Positions 43,938 to 53,056 are shown, counted from the first letter of the stretch. The stretch: DNA of 64,000 bases from Sedimentitalea sp041224545 (GCF_041224545.1 NZ_JBGFGP010000109.1:68212-132211); one strand, 5' to 3'. Numbers and translations: made by a program. The notes: generated by a model not told the origin, from the letters alone.

Positions 43938-44000
43938 AACGGCGAAAGCCACCCAACGTGACCGGCTGACCGGTCACAGAGCTTTAAGGAGGCTCATGGC

Positions 44001-45665
44001 ATGACTTTGACGCTCAACAAAATCACGTCCCAACGCGGTATTTCGGTCGGGGAGGCGACCAAGAAGATCGCTGATCTTGGCTGGAACCCCTCCTATGTTC
44101 AGGAGGCAGCGACTTTCCCGACAGACTACAAGATCACCAAGGCGCCACGTGACCCGATGAAGCAGGTCCTGCGCTCCTACTTCCCAATGGAAGAGGAAAA
44201 GGACAACCGCGTCTATGGCGCTCTGGATGCTGCGCTTCGCGGTGACATGTTCCGCAACGTGGAACCGCGCTGGATCGAATGGATGAAGCTGTTCCTCGCG
44301 ATCATCCCCTTCCCGGAGATCTCGGCCGCACGCTCGATGGCGATGGTTGCCCGTCTGTCACCGGGCGAGGATCTGCGCACCGGCTTCACCATGCAGATGG
44401 TCGACGAATTCCGTCACTCCACGATTCAGATGAACCTGAAGAAGTGGTACATGGAAAACTATATCGACCCCGCGGGCTTTGACATTACCGAAGAAGCGTT
44501 CGGCAAGTGCTACGCCACGACGATCGGCCGCCAGTTCGGCGAGGGTTTCATCACCGGCGATACCATGACCGCTGCCTGCATGTACCTGACCGTGGTTGCG
44601 GAAACCGCCTTTACCAACACGCTGTTCGTCGCGATGCCCTCGGAAGCCGCGCGCAACGGTGACTATGCCCTGCCGACGGTGTTCCTGTCGGTGCAGTCGG
44701 ACGAAAGCCGGCATATCGGCAATGGCCACTCGTTGTTGATGGCGGCGCTGAAAGAACCGGAAAACCACCTGCTGCTTGAGCGTGACCTGCGTTATGCGTT
44801 CTGGCAGAACCACGCCATCGTCGATGCGGCAATCGGCACGTTCATCGAATACGGCACGACAAACCGCGACAAGGAAAAGGAATCCTACGCGGAAATGTGG
44901 CACCGCTGGATTTTCGAGGACTATTACCGGACCTACATGCTGCCGCTTGAAAAATACGGCGTGAAGATTCATCACGACGACGTTCAGGAAGCGTGGAACC
45001 GGATCACCAAAAAGAACTACGTCCACAAGGTCGCGCAGTTCTTTGCCGTTGGCTGGCCGGTGAATTTCTGGCGGATCGAAGCGCAGACCGACAAGGATTT
45101 CGAGTGGTTCGAACACAAGTATCCCGGCTGGTATGCCGAGTTCGGCGAGTTCTGGAAGTGGTACGGGAAGCTCTCGAAGCCCGGCGAGAAGGTCATCACC
45201 TTCAACGAGGAAACCGGCTATGTGTACCCACACCGCTGCTGGTCCTGCCTGGTGCCTTGTCTCATCCGCGAAGACATGGTTGTCGATGAAATCGACGGGC
45301 AGCTTCACACCTTCGCGCACGAGCTGGATCGCTGGACAGCGGTCGAGGCGTTCGCCGACGAGTATCAGGGTCGTCCGACCCCGGCGATGGGCAAGTTCTC
45401 GGGCAAGCGCGAGTGGGAAACGCTCTATGACGGCTGGGATCTGGCGGATGCGATCGTCGATCTGAACTTCGTTCGCGAGGACGGCCAGACCCTGGTGCCG
45501 CAGCCGCACCTGCGGTTCGACGACAAGGATATGTGGAAGCTCGAGCATGTGCGTGGCAACACCCTGCGCTCGCCGCTCAATATCCTGCGCGAGATGAACG
45601 ACGCAGATCGCGAGGCCCATCTTGCCGAATACCGCGCCGGGTTCACGATCAACCCCTGCAACTAA
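44001..45665 (+). CDS. prmA: Propane 2-monooxygenase type (group-5 SDIMO) hydroxylase large subunit
   Basis: A 554-aa alpha subunit of a soluble diiron monooxygenase. The carboxylate-bridged diiron site is complete: Glu106 (IPFPEIS), Glu136 and His139 (DEFRH), Glu201 (VVAETAF), Glu235 and His238 (SDESRH). Length and gene order (large subunit, reductase, small subunit, coupling protein) match PrmABCD/MimABCD of propane-, acetone- and phenol-oxidising actinobacteria. Described members hydroxylate propane at C2 or related small substrates; the true substrate here is unknown. TAAGGAGG precedes the ATG at 44001. Two hairpins follow the gene. Confidence 0.93.
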   Translation: MTLTLNKITSQRGISVGEATKKIADLGWNPSYVQEAATFPTDYKITKAPRDPMKQVLRSYFPMEEEKDNRVYGALDAALRGDMFRNVEPRWIEWMKLFLAIIPFPEISAARSMAMVARLSPGEDLRTGFTMQMVDEFRHSTIQMNLKKWYMENYIDPAGFDITEEAFGKCYATTIGRQFGEGFITGDTMTAACMYLTVVAETAFTNTLFVAMPSEAARNGDYALPTVFLSVQSDESRHIGNGHSLLMAALKEPENHLLLERDLRYAFWQNHAIVDAAIGTFIEYGTTNRDKEKESYAEMWHRWIFEDYYRTYMLPLEKYGVKIHHDDVQEAWNRITKKNYVHKVAQFFAVGWPVNFWRIEAQTDKDFEWFEHKYPGWYAEFGEFWKWYGKLSKPGEKVITFNEETGYVYPHRCWSCLVPCLIREDMVVDEIDGQLHTFAHELDRWTAVEAFADEYQGRPTPAMGKFSGKREWETLYDGWDLADAIVDLNFVREDGQTLVPQPHLRFDDKDMWKLEHVRGNTLRSPLNILREMNDADREAHLAEYRAGFTINPCN

Positions 45666-45676
45666 GACGATACGAC

Positions 45677-45720
45677 CGGGAGCCGCGATTGCGGCTCCCG
45701 CACCCTCGGTCGCGCGACCG
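45677..45720 (+). terminator. Tandem intercistronic hairpins between prmA and prmB
   Basis: CGGGAGCCGC (45677-45686) pairs with GCGGCTCCCG (45691-45700) around a GATT loop, a perfect 10-bp stem. CGGTCGCGCGACCG (45707-45720) is a second perfect palindrome. There is no T-tract, so they more likely stabilise or attenuate than terminate. Confidence 0.65.
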
Positions 45721-45748
45721 ACGCGCGCCGTGTCCCAGGGAGGAAAGA

Positions 45749-46807
45749 ATGACGGACACCTATACCATCCGATTGGAGCCTGTTGGTGTGGAATTTGAGG
45801 TGGAGGAGGATGAAACGATCCTCGACGCCGCATTCCGCCAGGGCATCGCTCTGCCACACGGATGCAAAGAGGGACAATGCTCGGCTTGCAAATGCGTACA
45901 GCTCGATGGCGAGACCGAGATGCTGAATTACTCCACCTTCGCCTTGAACGACATGGAGAAAGACAGCGGCCACATCCTGATGTGTCGCACCATGGCATAT
46001 AGCGACGTGGAAATTGAACTTCTGAATTACGACGAGGAGGTTCTCTCGAAATCCATTCCGATCCGGCAGTACTCGGGCAAGATCGTCGATTTTCAGAAAC
46101 TGACCCATGACATTCGAGGCGTTCAGATCGAACTGGATGCACCACTCAAATTCTGGGCGGGTCAATATGTCGACATCACGGTCAGGACGGAAAAAGGGGA
46201 GGAGATTACACGCTCGTTCTCCATGGCAAATCCGCCGAGCGAAACCCAAGAGCTCGCCTTCATCATCAAAAAATATCCCGACGGACGGTTCTCGAACGAA
46301 CTCGACGACGGAGGAATCAAAGCCGGAGCAGAAGTCGAAGTCGAAGGACCCTACGGGATGTGCTTCCGACGGGAAAACCGGGAAGGACCGGTGATCCTGG
46401 TCGGTGCTGGATCGGGCATGTCGCCGGTCTGGTCGATCCTGAACGATCACGCTGCCAGCGGCGAGGACCGGCCGGTATATTTCTTCTATGGCGCGCGGTC
46501 ACGCGACGACCTGATCCTGCTCGACGAAATCGATGCGCTTGCGGCGGCCAACCCGGGTGTCGAATTCATCCCGGTGTTGAGTCATGCCGACGACGACGCC
46601 GAATGGACCGGCGAACGCGGCTTTGTGCATGAGGTGGTCGACCGCCGGTTGAAGGAACTCGGCATCGATGGCGAAGGCGATGTCTATGCCTGCGGCCCGC
46701 CGCCGATGATCGACGCGCTGACGCCTGTGCTCTTCATGCACGATTTCGACACGGATCGCATCTTCTACGACAAGTTCACGCCCACTTCCGGTTCTTCGGG
46801 CCACTGA
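45749..46807 (+). CDS. prmB: Monooxygenase reductase component (2Fe-2S / FAD / NAD(P)H)
   Basis: A 352-aa electron-transfer protein. The N-terminal plant-type ferredoxin domain has HGCKEGQCSACKC and a fourth Cys in ILMCRTMA. It is followed by an FAD domain (RSFSMANPP) and an NAD domain (ILVGAGSGMSPVWSIL, YACGPPPMIDA). It passes electrons from NAD(P)H to the diiron hydroxylase. The start at 45749 follows AGGGAGGAAAG; the longer open frame would run back over the hairpins. Confidence 0.93.
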   Translation: MTDTYTIRLEPVGVEFEVEEDETILDAAFRQGIALPHGCKEGQCSACKCVQLDGETEMLNYSTFALNDMEKDSGHILMCRTMAYSDVEIELLNYDEEVLSKSIPIRQYSGKIVDFQKLTHDIRGVQIELDAPLKFWAGQYVDITVRTEKGEEITRSFSMANPPSETQELAFIIKKYPDGRFSNELDDGGIKAGAEVEVEGPYGMCFRRENREGPVILVGAGSGMSPVWSILNDHAASGEDRPVYFFYGARSRDDLILLDEIDALAAANPGVEFIPVLSHADDDAEWTGERGFVHEVVDRRLKELGIDGEGDVYACGPPPMIDALTPVLFMHDFDTDRIFYDKFTPTSGSSGH

Positions 46808-46854
46808 TACCGGCCCGAACGCTAGTGACGTGACAGCAATCAAGGGAGGCTACA

Positions 46855-47916
46855 ATGGTAGCAACATCTAGTTCAGTAGGATCCGGCGCTGCGGGCGCTG
46901 CTGAGTTCGTCGGCTCGAAAAGCCGCAAGTACAACTATTTCCAGCCGCGCGGCAAGCGCGCCACCCATTACGAGGACGTTACCGTTGACGTCCAGCCCGA
47001 TCCCGAACGCTACCTGATCCAGAACTGGATCATCGAATTCGAAGGCGGCAAGGGCGGCGGGGCTTACCAGAAGGACAATACGGCCGCACTCTCCAGCAAC
47101 TGGCACGCCTTTCGCGCGCCCGACCAGGAATGGGAGCGGACCCATTACCAGCGCCAGTCCAAGATCGAGACGATGGTGCAGAACGTCATCTCCAACGCCC
47201 GCAAGGCCGGCGCGCACAAGGTGCTCGACAAGGTCTGGCTGACCATCCTGCAGAAGCATCTGGGCGCGTGGAAACACGCCGAGTTCGGCCTGGGCACCTC
47301 GCTCATGCAGGCGCAGCGCTATGGCTATACGCAGATGATCAACAACGCCACGCTGACCAACTCATCGTACAAGATGCGCCTGACCCAGGACATCACACTT
47401 TATCTGGCCGAGATCGGCATGGATATCGAAGGTTGGGACGATGAGCTTGGCAAGAAGACCTGGCTTGAGGATCCGATCTGGCAGCCATGCCGCGAGGCGG
47501 TCGAAACCATCATGGGTTCGGAAGATTACCTCGAACAGTATTTCGCGATCAACATCGTGTTCGAGCCGCTGGTGGGCGAGCTGGTCCGCTCGGGCTTCTT
47601 CATGCAGGCGGCGGCGGCCAACAGCGATTTCATCACCCCGCCTGTGATTTCTGCTGCCGAGGCGGACTACGAGCGCAATCTCGCAAACACCGTCGATCTG
47701 ATCTATCTGCTCGCCAACGACGAAAAGCACGGCGATCACAATCGCAAGCTCTTCAAGGCGTGGCTCGCCAAGCATGGGGCCATTGCGGAAAAAGCCGCCG
47801 ACGCACTTCAGCCGATCTGGTCGCAACCGCATTCCAAGCCGGTCTCGTATCAAGAGGTCAAGGAGATCTCGCGCGAGCGCCTGTCCCAGATCCTCGGTGA
47901 GCTCGGCCTCAACTAA
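46855..47916 (+). CDS. prmC: Monooxygenase hydroxylase small (beta) subunit
   Basis: A 353-aa beta subunit of the SDIMO hydroxylase. It has the ferritin-like helical fold without the full diiron ligand set, as expected for beta chains; typical stretches are SRKYNYFQPRGKRATHYEDV and WLEDPIWQPCREAVETIMGS. AAGGGAGG precedes the ATG. It pairs with PrmA in the alpha-beta hydroxylase. Its stop is 21 bases before prmD. Confidence 0.92.
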   Translation: MVATSSSVGSGAAGAAEFVGSKSRKYNYFQPRGKRATHYEDVTVDVQPDPERYLIQNWIIEFEGGKGGGAYQKDNTAALSSNWHAFRAPDQEWERTHYQRQSKIETMVQNVISNARKAGAHKVLDKVWLTILQKHLGAWKHAEFGLGTSLMQAQRYGYTQMINNATLTNSSYKMRLTQDITLYLAEIGMDIEGWDDELGKKTWLEDPIWQPCREAVETIMGSEDYLEQYFAINIVFEPLVGELVRSGFFMQAAAANSDFITPPVISAAEADYERNLANTVDLIYLLANDEKHGDHNRKLFKAWLAKHGAIAEKAADALQPIWSQPHSKPVSYQEVKEISRERLSQILGELGLN

Positions 47917-47937
47917 CAAACAGATAAGGAAAACAAG

Positions 47938-48312
47938 ATGTCTACAGTAGCGCGTAACGCATCCAAGCAGAACATCTTCAAGTCGATGAAAGACATCGAC
48001 ATGAACTCGCGCGAGGTGTCGCATCAATGCGGTGTGACAATGAATGACAGCGTCGAGGCGCGGGCCATTGCCGAGTTCATGGAAGAGAACGATCCGAATG
48101 TCACGATCACCTATAACCCGGCGACAATCCGGATCGACGGTGAGGGCAAGCTGATTTTCAAGATGGACGAGATTACCGAATATCTCGGCCGCGAGATGAC
48201 TGCCGAGATCTTCGAGGTGAACACGTCGACGCATTATGGCCGCATGGTCCGGGTCGACGACAACACCGTGATCCTCTTCGGCGATATGAATGCGGTGATG
48301 GAATATATCTGA
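47938..48312 (+). CDS. prmD: Monooxygenase coupling/effector protein (MmoB/DmpM family)
   Basis: A 124-aa protein of the MmoB/DmpM family, with CGVTMNDSVEARAIAEFMEE, a middle segment on a membrane-free alpha/beta fold, and MTAEIFEVNTSTHYGRMV. It binds the hydroxylase and gates substrate and oxygen access; it has no cofactor. A GC-rich hairpin follows before the next gene, which marks the end of the monooxygenase block. Confidence 0.92.
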   Translation: MSTVARNASKQNIFKSMKDIDMNSREVSHQCGVTMNDSVEARAIAEFMEENDPNVTITYNPATIRIDGEGKLIFKMDEITEYLGREMTAEIFEVNTSTHYGRMVRVDDNTVILFGDMNAVMEYI

Positions 48313-48320
48313 TCAGACCT

Positions 48321-48351
48321 GCCGTGGGCACGTGTTCGCCGCGCCCACGGC
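48321..48351 (+). terminator. Intercistronic hairpin after prmD
   Basis: GCCGTGGGC (48321-48329) pairs perfectly with GCCCACGGC (48343-48351) around a 13-base loop. There is no T-tract. It separates the monooxygenase subunits from the accessory genes. Confidence 0.6.
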
Positions 48352-48378
48352 CACTCCTGAAAATATCCAGAGGCTGCA

Positions 48379-49458
48379 ATGGCTAAGATGATGAAAGCGG
48401 CGTGCTTCGTCGAAAAGGGTCGCATCGTTCTTGAAGACAAACCGATGCCCGATGTCGGACCCAACGATGCGCTGATGCGGATCACCACGACCACGATCTG
48501 TGGCACGGATATCCACATTCTGAAAGGCGAATACCCGGTCGAGAAGGGTCTGACCATTGGTCATGAACCGGTCGGCGTCATCGAAAAACTGGGCTCGGCG
48601 GTCAAGGGTTTCGAAGAGGGCCAGCGCGTCATTGCCGGAGCGATCACCCCGTCGGGATGGAGCCATGCCTGCCTGTGCGGCTACTGTTCGCAGGACGGTG
48701 CCGGCACCAAACATGGGTGGAAGCCGATCGGGGGCTGGAAGTTCGGCAATACCATTGACGGATGCCAGGCCGAATATGTTCTGGTGCCCGATGCGATGGC
48801 CAATCTCGCACCGATTGCCGACGGCTTGACCGATGAAGAAGTGTTGATGTGCCCGGACATCATGTCGACCGGTTTTGCCGGGGCGGAAAACGGCGGCATC
48901 AGGATCGGCGATACGGTCGCGGTGTTCGCCCAGGGGCCCATCGGGCTCTGTGCCACGGCGGGGGCGCGGCTGATGGGTGCGAGCCGGATCATCGTCGTTG
49001 ACCGTATTCCCGAGCGTCTGGCGATGGCGCGTAAGATGGGCGCGGACGATGTCGTCGACATCAGCGCGTCGAACGATCCGGTCAGCGCCATCATGGACCT
49101 GACCGACGGGCGTGGTGTGGACGTGTCGATCGAGGCGCTTGGCCTTCAGGCCACGTTCGAAGCGGCGTTGCAGGTCATCCGCCCCGGTGGCACCCTGTCC
49201 AGCCTTGGCGTTTACTCGGATGATCTGAAAATTCCGCTGGACGCTTTTGCTGCGGGACTTGGTGAAAAGACGATCCGCACGGCGCTCTGTCCCGGCGGAA
49301 AAGAGCGTATGCGGCGGATGATGGACGTGGTCCGCTCGGGTCGCGTCGACCTCAAGGGCCTCGTCACGCATCGCTATTCACTCGACGACATCGAAGATGC
49401 CTACGATCTCTTCGGCCACCAGCGCGATGGCGTGCTGAAGATCGCGATCACACCCTAA
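48379..49458 (+). CDS. Zinc-dependent alcohol dehydrogenase, secondary-alcohol (TBADH-like) type
   Basis: A 359-aa medium-chain dehydrogenase. Catalytic zinc ligands appear as ICGTDIH and GHEPVGV, with an Asp ligand in MCPDIMSTG. The four-Cys structural lobe is replaced by a segment with only three Cys (HACLCGYCSQDG). This places it near tetrameric NADP secondary alcohol dehydrogenases. The Rossmann motif is VFAQGPIGLCATAGARLMGA. It would oxidise the 2-alkanol made by PrmABCD to a ketone. Such a gene follows prmABCD in several actinobacteria. Confidence 0.9.
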   Translation: MAKMMKAACFVEKGRIVLEDKPMPDVGPNDALMRITTTTICGTDIHILKGEYPVEKGLTIGHEPVGVIEKLGSAVKGFEEGQRVIAGAITPSGWSHACLCGYCSQDGAGTKHGWKPIGGWKFGNTIDGCQAEYVLVPDAMANLAPIADGLTDEEVLMCPDIMSTGFAGAENGGIRIGDTVAVFAQGPIGLCATAGARLMGASRIIVVDRIPERLAMARKMGADDVVDISASNDPVSAIMDLTDGRGVDVSIEALGLQATFEAALQVIRPGGTLSSLGVYSDDLKIPLDAFAAGLGEKTIRTALCPGGKERMRRMMDVVRSGRVDLKGLVTHRYSLDDIEDAYDLFGHQRDGVLKIAITP

Positions 49459-49494
49459 ACCCCAGACAGATCACGTACATCCAGGGAGGATACC

Positions 49495-50517
49495 ATGTTC
49501 AAGACACCTGACGGCAAAGAGATCTTCGTTATCGACGGCCATGTCCATTTTTGGGACGGCAGCCCCGAGAACCAGGCCAATATCCACGGCAAGCAGTTCA
49601 TCGACTGCTTTTATGCCTATCACACCGGTTTCAGTCCCAAGGAAGAGCTGTGGCCCAAGGAGAAGTTCGAGAAATACAGCGCGGACGATCTGTATACCGA
49701 TCTGTTCATCGACGGCCCCGACGATATGGCGATCATCCAGTCGACCTATCTGAAGGATTTCTACAAGAACGGTTTCAATACGATTGAACGCAACGCCGAG
49801 GTGGCCAAGCGCTATCCCGAGCGGTTCATCGTCAACGGTTCGTTCGATCCGCGCGACGGTGAAAAGGCGCTGGAGTATATCCACTGGATGAAGGAGACCT
49901 ACGACATTCAGGGCGTAAAGATGTATACGGCCGAATGGAACGGGGCTTCCAAGGGTTGGCGGCTCGATGATCCTGATGCCTATCGTTGCTTCGAGCTTTG
50001 CGAGAAGCTCGGCATCAGGAACATTCATGTTCACAAGGGACCGACGATCAAGCCGCTGTCCAAGGATGCTTTTGACGTCAGCGATGTCGATTACGCGGCA
50101 ACCGATTTCGAGAACCTGAACTGGATCATCGAGCATTGCGGCTTGCCGCGCCTGGATGACTTCACCTGGATTGCAACGCAGGAATCCAACGTCTACGGCG
50201 GGATCGCCGTCGCGCTGCCCCTGATTTACAACCGGCCGCGTCACTTTGCCGAGATCATGACCGAGCTGTTGTTCTGGATTGGCGAAGACAAGATCCTGTT
50301 CGGCTCGGATTACGGGATCTGGACCCCGCGCTGGCTCGTCGAACGGCTGTGGGCGCTTCAACTGCCCGAAGATGTCGTGGCGGGACGCGGTGTTGAACTG
50401 ACCGAGCAGGCCAAGGAAAAGATACTTGGTCTCAACGCGGCAAGGCTCTACGGGATCGACGTCGAGAGCAAGAAGAAGCAGCTTTCCGGCGCACCGGTCC
50501 AGATCGCGGCGGAGTGA
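49495..50517 (+). CDS. Amidohydrolase family 2 (TIM-barrel metal-dependent hydrolase)
   Basis: A 340-aa protein. The N-terminal metal motif is IDGHVHFWDG, IHVHKGPTIKPL follows, and the C-terminal metal Asp lies in LFGSDYGIW. It belongs to the decarboxylase/hydrolase group of the amidohydrolase superfamily. A relative sits in the mim/prm clusters of actinobacteria, where its exact role is unclear; co-conservation suggests a function in monooxygenase maturation or product use. It is tightly packed, 4 bases before the next gene. Confidence 0.88.
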   Translation: MFKTPDGKEIFVIDGHVHFWDGSPENQANIHGKQFIDCFYAYHTGFSPKEELWPKEKFEKYSADDLYTDLFIDGPDDMAIIQSTYLKDFYKNGFNTIERNAEVAKRYPERFIVNGSFDPRDGEKALEYIHWMKETYDIQGVKMYTAEWNGASKGWRLDDPDAYRCFELCEKLGIRNIHVHKGPTIKPLSKDAFDVSDVDYAATDFENLNWIIEHCGLPRLDDFTWIATQESNVYGGIAVALPLIYNRPRHFAEIMTELLFWIGEDKILFGSDYGIWTPRWLVERLWALQLPEDVVAGRGVELTEQAKEKILGLNAARLYGIDVESKKKQLSGAPVQIAAE

Positions 50518-50521
50518 TCTG

Positions 50522-51325
50522 ATGTTCGTAGCCCAAGTTATGGCCGAACGGGAACTCGAGGTCTGGGACTGTCTTGCGGCAGTCTCGGATCCGGAACTCG
50601 ACGAGCCGATTACCGACATGAACTTCGTCGAGTCCGTGGCTGTGTCCGATGACCTGCGGGTGCGCGTCGAATTCAGGCTTCCGACCTACTGGTGTTCACC
50701 GAACTTCGCTTTCCTGATGGCTTTCGGCATCCGCTCCGAAGTCCTGGCCTTGCCCTGGGTGCGCGGGGTCGAGGTGCATCTCATGGACCACTGCCTGGGT
50801 GACGAGGTCAACAAGGGCGTGAACAGCGGTCGCCCCTTCCACGAGATCTTTGCCGAGAACTGTGACGGCGCGGTGCTCAAGGAGGTCGTGGACAAATTCC
50901 TGGCGAAGGCTTTCGATCGGCGGCAGGAAGTGATCCTGCTCGGGCTCGAAGCGCAGGGCAGGGCGGTGGACGAGATCGTCGGGATGCGCCTCGGCACTCT
51001 GAAACGGGTGCGCTTCACAGGTGAGGACGAGCTGCGGCAACTGCCGCGATATCTCGATATCCTCGCAACCTGCGATCTCGCCTCGGCGGATGAAGATCTG
51101 GCGTTCCCGACCTGGCAGGGGCAGCCCATCGCCGCTGACGATCTGAAGGATCATCTCGGTCGCTTGCGCAGCACGCGCATCAATATGGAGTTCAGCGGCG
51201 CCTTGTGCCGGGAACTCGCCCAGAGTCGCTACAAGGAGGTCGAGATCGGTCCGGAGGGGCCGACGCTGGTCGATTTCATGGCCGGTCGCGTGCCGCCCCG
51301 AGAGATCACGGAGACCGGCCGGTAA
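50522..51325 (+). CDS. DUF59 (MIP18/SufT-like) metal-sulfur assembly domain protein
   Basis: A 267-aa protein. The N-terminal 100 residues show a DUF59 pattern: DCLAAVSDPELDEPITDMNF and LPTYWCSPNFAFLMAFGIRS with a Cys, known from Fe-S assembly factors. The C-terminal half is not recognised. GGAG lies 8 bases before the start. Homologs accompany mim/prm clusters; it may help load iron into the diiron hydroxylase or the reductase cluster, which is inference. Confidence 0.82.
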   Translation: MFVAQVMAERELEVWDCLAAVSDPELDEPITDMNFVESVAVSDDLRVRVEFRLPTYWCSPNFAFLMAFGIRSEVLALPWVRGVEVHLMDHCLGDEVNKGVNSGRPFHEIFAENCDGAVLKEVVDKFLAKAFDRRQEVILLGLEAQGRAVDEIVGMRLGTLKRVRFTGEDELRQLPRYLDILATCDLASADEDLAFPTWQGQPIAADDLKDHLGRLRSTRINMEFSGALCRELAQSRYKEVEIGPEGPTLVDFMAGRVPPREITETGR

Positions 51326-51389
51326 GTAGCTGAACCACCACACATAGAGGGAGGAGGCCCAAGGTCGCTTTGGGTCCAAGGAGGAAAAT

Positions 51390-53021
51390 ATGGCTAAACT
51401 CATGGTGCATGGCAAGACTGCCCGCAATCGTCTCGCGCGGGGAGTCGCGCGGCTTGCGGCGGCGGTCGAACCGACACTGGGTCCCAAGGGGCTGAACGCA
51501 ATGGTGGACCGTCCGGTGGGGACACCGCTGGTGACCCGGGACGGTGTGAGCATCGCATCCGAGATCGAACTGACAGACCGGTTCGAGAATATGGGTGCCC
51601 AGGTCGTGCGCGAAGTGTCGATGCAGACCAACGACGTGGCCGGCGACGGGACCACGACGGCGATCGTCCTGGCCAACGCGCTGATCCAGAACGGTGTCGA
51701 CATGACCGATAATGGCGTGCGGCCCGTGGACCTCTGCCGGGGCATCGACCTGGCGGTGCAGACCATCGTCGACGCGATTGCCGCCTCGTCCCGCGATTGC
51801 GACGACAATCCCGCCTATCTCGACGCGGTCGCCCGTGTTTCGGCAACCGATCCGAAGCTGGGCGCGCTGGTGGCGGAAGCCTATTCCCGCGTCGGGCGCG
51901 ATGGCGTGATCTCGGCGGATTTCGGTGTGACCATCGACACCACGATGGAGGTGGTCGAAGGTATGTCCTTCGAGCGGGGTTACATTTCACACCATATGGT
52001 CACCGACCGCGAACACATGGAAGCGGTGCTGCGCAATCCCCTGATCCTGATGACCGACCAGAAAATTCTCAAGCCGGGTGTTCTGGATGCGGCGCGCCGG
52101 ATCGCGGACGATGAGGATCGTCCGCTGCTGATCATTGCAGAGGAGATCGCCCCCGAAGTCGTCATTACGCTGCTGGATAACGGCGGAGCCGGAAAATACC
52201 TGATCGTGCATCCTCCGGAATATGGTCACTGGCGTCAGGCGATGATGGAGGATCTGGCAATCCTTACTGGCGGCGAAGTGCTGGCTCGTGATCTCGGCAA
52301 GAAGATCGAAAATGTCACCCGCGCCCAGCTTGGCGGTGCCGAGTCGGTGCGTACCCAGGCGGCGCAGACCTCGATCCTGCGCGGCGAGGGCGATCCGGAC
52401 GCGATCAGGGCACGCCGCGCCCAGGTCCAGCGCCAGCACGACGTCGCGCCGCCGAATATCGAAAAGGACAAGTTGCGCGAGCGGCTTTCCAAGCTGACCG
52501 GGGGCAGCGCGATCATCTACGCCGGCGGGTTCACGCCCGTCGAACAGAAGCGCACCATACAATTGATCGAGGATGCGCTCTGCGCCGTCCGCGCGGCGGC
52601 GGAGGACGGCGTGGTCGCCGGTGGCGGTACGGCCCTGGCACAGATCGCGCCTTGCCTTGACGATCTGGACGTGTCCGGCGACATGGCCCGCGGTGTCGCA
52701 TTGGTGCGGTCGATCCTGACCCAGCCGGTGCGCCGCATCGCGCGCAATGCGGGGGCCGATGACGACACCGTCTGCGAGAAGGTGGTAAACGCGGCCAGGG
52801 ATCATGGCTATGACGCGGCCACCGGCGGATTTGGCGACATGTTCGAGGCCGGCATCATCGATCCGGCGCGGGTGCCCGCCAGCGCGCTCGTCAATGCCGC
52901 CTCGGTCGCCACGCTGATCCTGACTACCGAGACCCTGATTGGCGATCTCGAAGAGGGAGAGGCCGATCCGACCGAAGGCCCGGCCCTCGGCGGCGGAGCA
53001 GAGCTTCTGGGGCGTCAATAG
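51390..53021 (+). CDS. GroEL-like chaperonin dedicated to the monooxygenase (MimG-like)
   Basis: A 543-aa Hsp60. The ATPase motif DVAGDGTTTAIVLA and the GGGTALAQ region are intact, but the sequence diverges strongly from housekeeping GroEL: GFTPVEQKR replaces the usual GAATE segment, and the C-terminus ends GAELLGRQ without GGM repeats. No groES is adjacent. In Mycobacterium, the cognate MimG is needed for functional expression of MimABCD, so the same role is expected here. A small hairpin (51356-51376) lies between two Shine-Dalgarno-like stretches before the start. Confidence 0.93.
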   Translation: MAKLMVHGKTARNRLARGVARLAAAVEPTLGPKGLNAMVDRPVGTPLVTRDGVSIASEIELTDRFENMGAQVVREVSMQTNDVAGDGTTTAIVLANALIQNGVDMTDNGVRPVDLCRGIDLAVQTIVDAIAASSRDCDDNPAYLDAVARVSATDPKLGALVAEAYSRVGRDGVISADFGVTIDTTMEVVEGMSFERGYISHHMVTDREHMEAVLRNPLILMTDQKILKPGVLDAARRIADDEDRPLLIIAEEIAPEVVITLLDNGGAGKYLIVHPPEYGHWRQAMMEDLAILTGGEVLARDLGKKIENVTRAQLGGAESVRTQAAQTSILRGEGDPDAIRARRAQVQRQHDVAPPNIEKDKLRERLSKLTGGSAIIYAGGFTPVEQKRTIQLIEDALCAVRAAAEDGVVAGGGTALAQIAPCLDDLDVSGDMARGVALVRSILTQPVRRIARNAGADDDTVCEKVVNAARDHGYDAATGGFGDMFEAGIIDPARVPASALVNAASVATLILTTETLIGDLEEGEADPTEGPALGGGAELLGRQ

Positions 53022-53040
53022 TCAGAGCAGCCAACAGTCC

Positions 53041-53056
53041 GGGCGCGGCGCTTGCA
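53041..53056 (+). promoter_or_regulatory. Second sigma-54 (-24/-12) promoter match, upstream of the second alcohol dehydrogenase
   Basis: GGGCGCGGCGCTTGCA matches TGGCACG-N4-TTGC(A/T) at 10 of 12 informative positions with the correct GG-N10-GC spacing. It lies in the 65-base gap after the chaperonin gene; transcription would start near 53067, just before the ribosome site. The region is GC-rich, so chance is possible. Confidence 0.5.

Noticed and set aside
44358..46145. 595-codon minus-strand ORF over prmA and prmB
   Set aside because: It is antisense to the monooxygenase genes with intact cofactor motifs, runs through the intercistronic hairpins and shows no recognisable domain.
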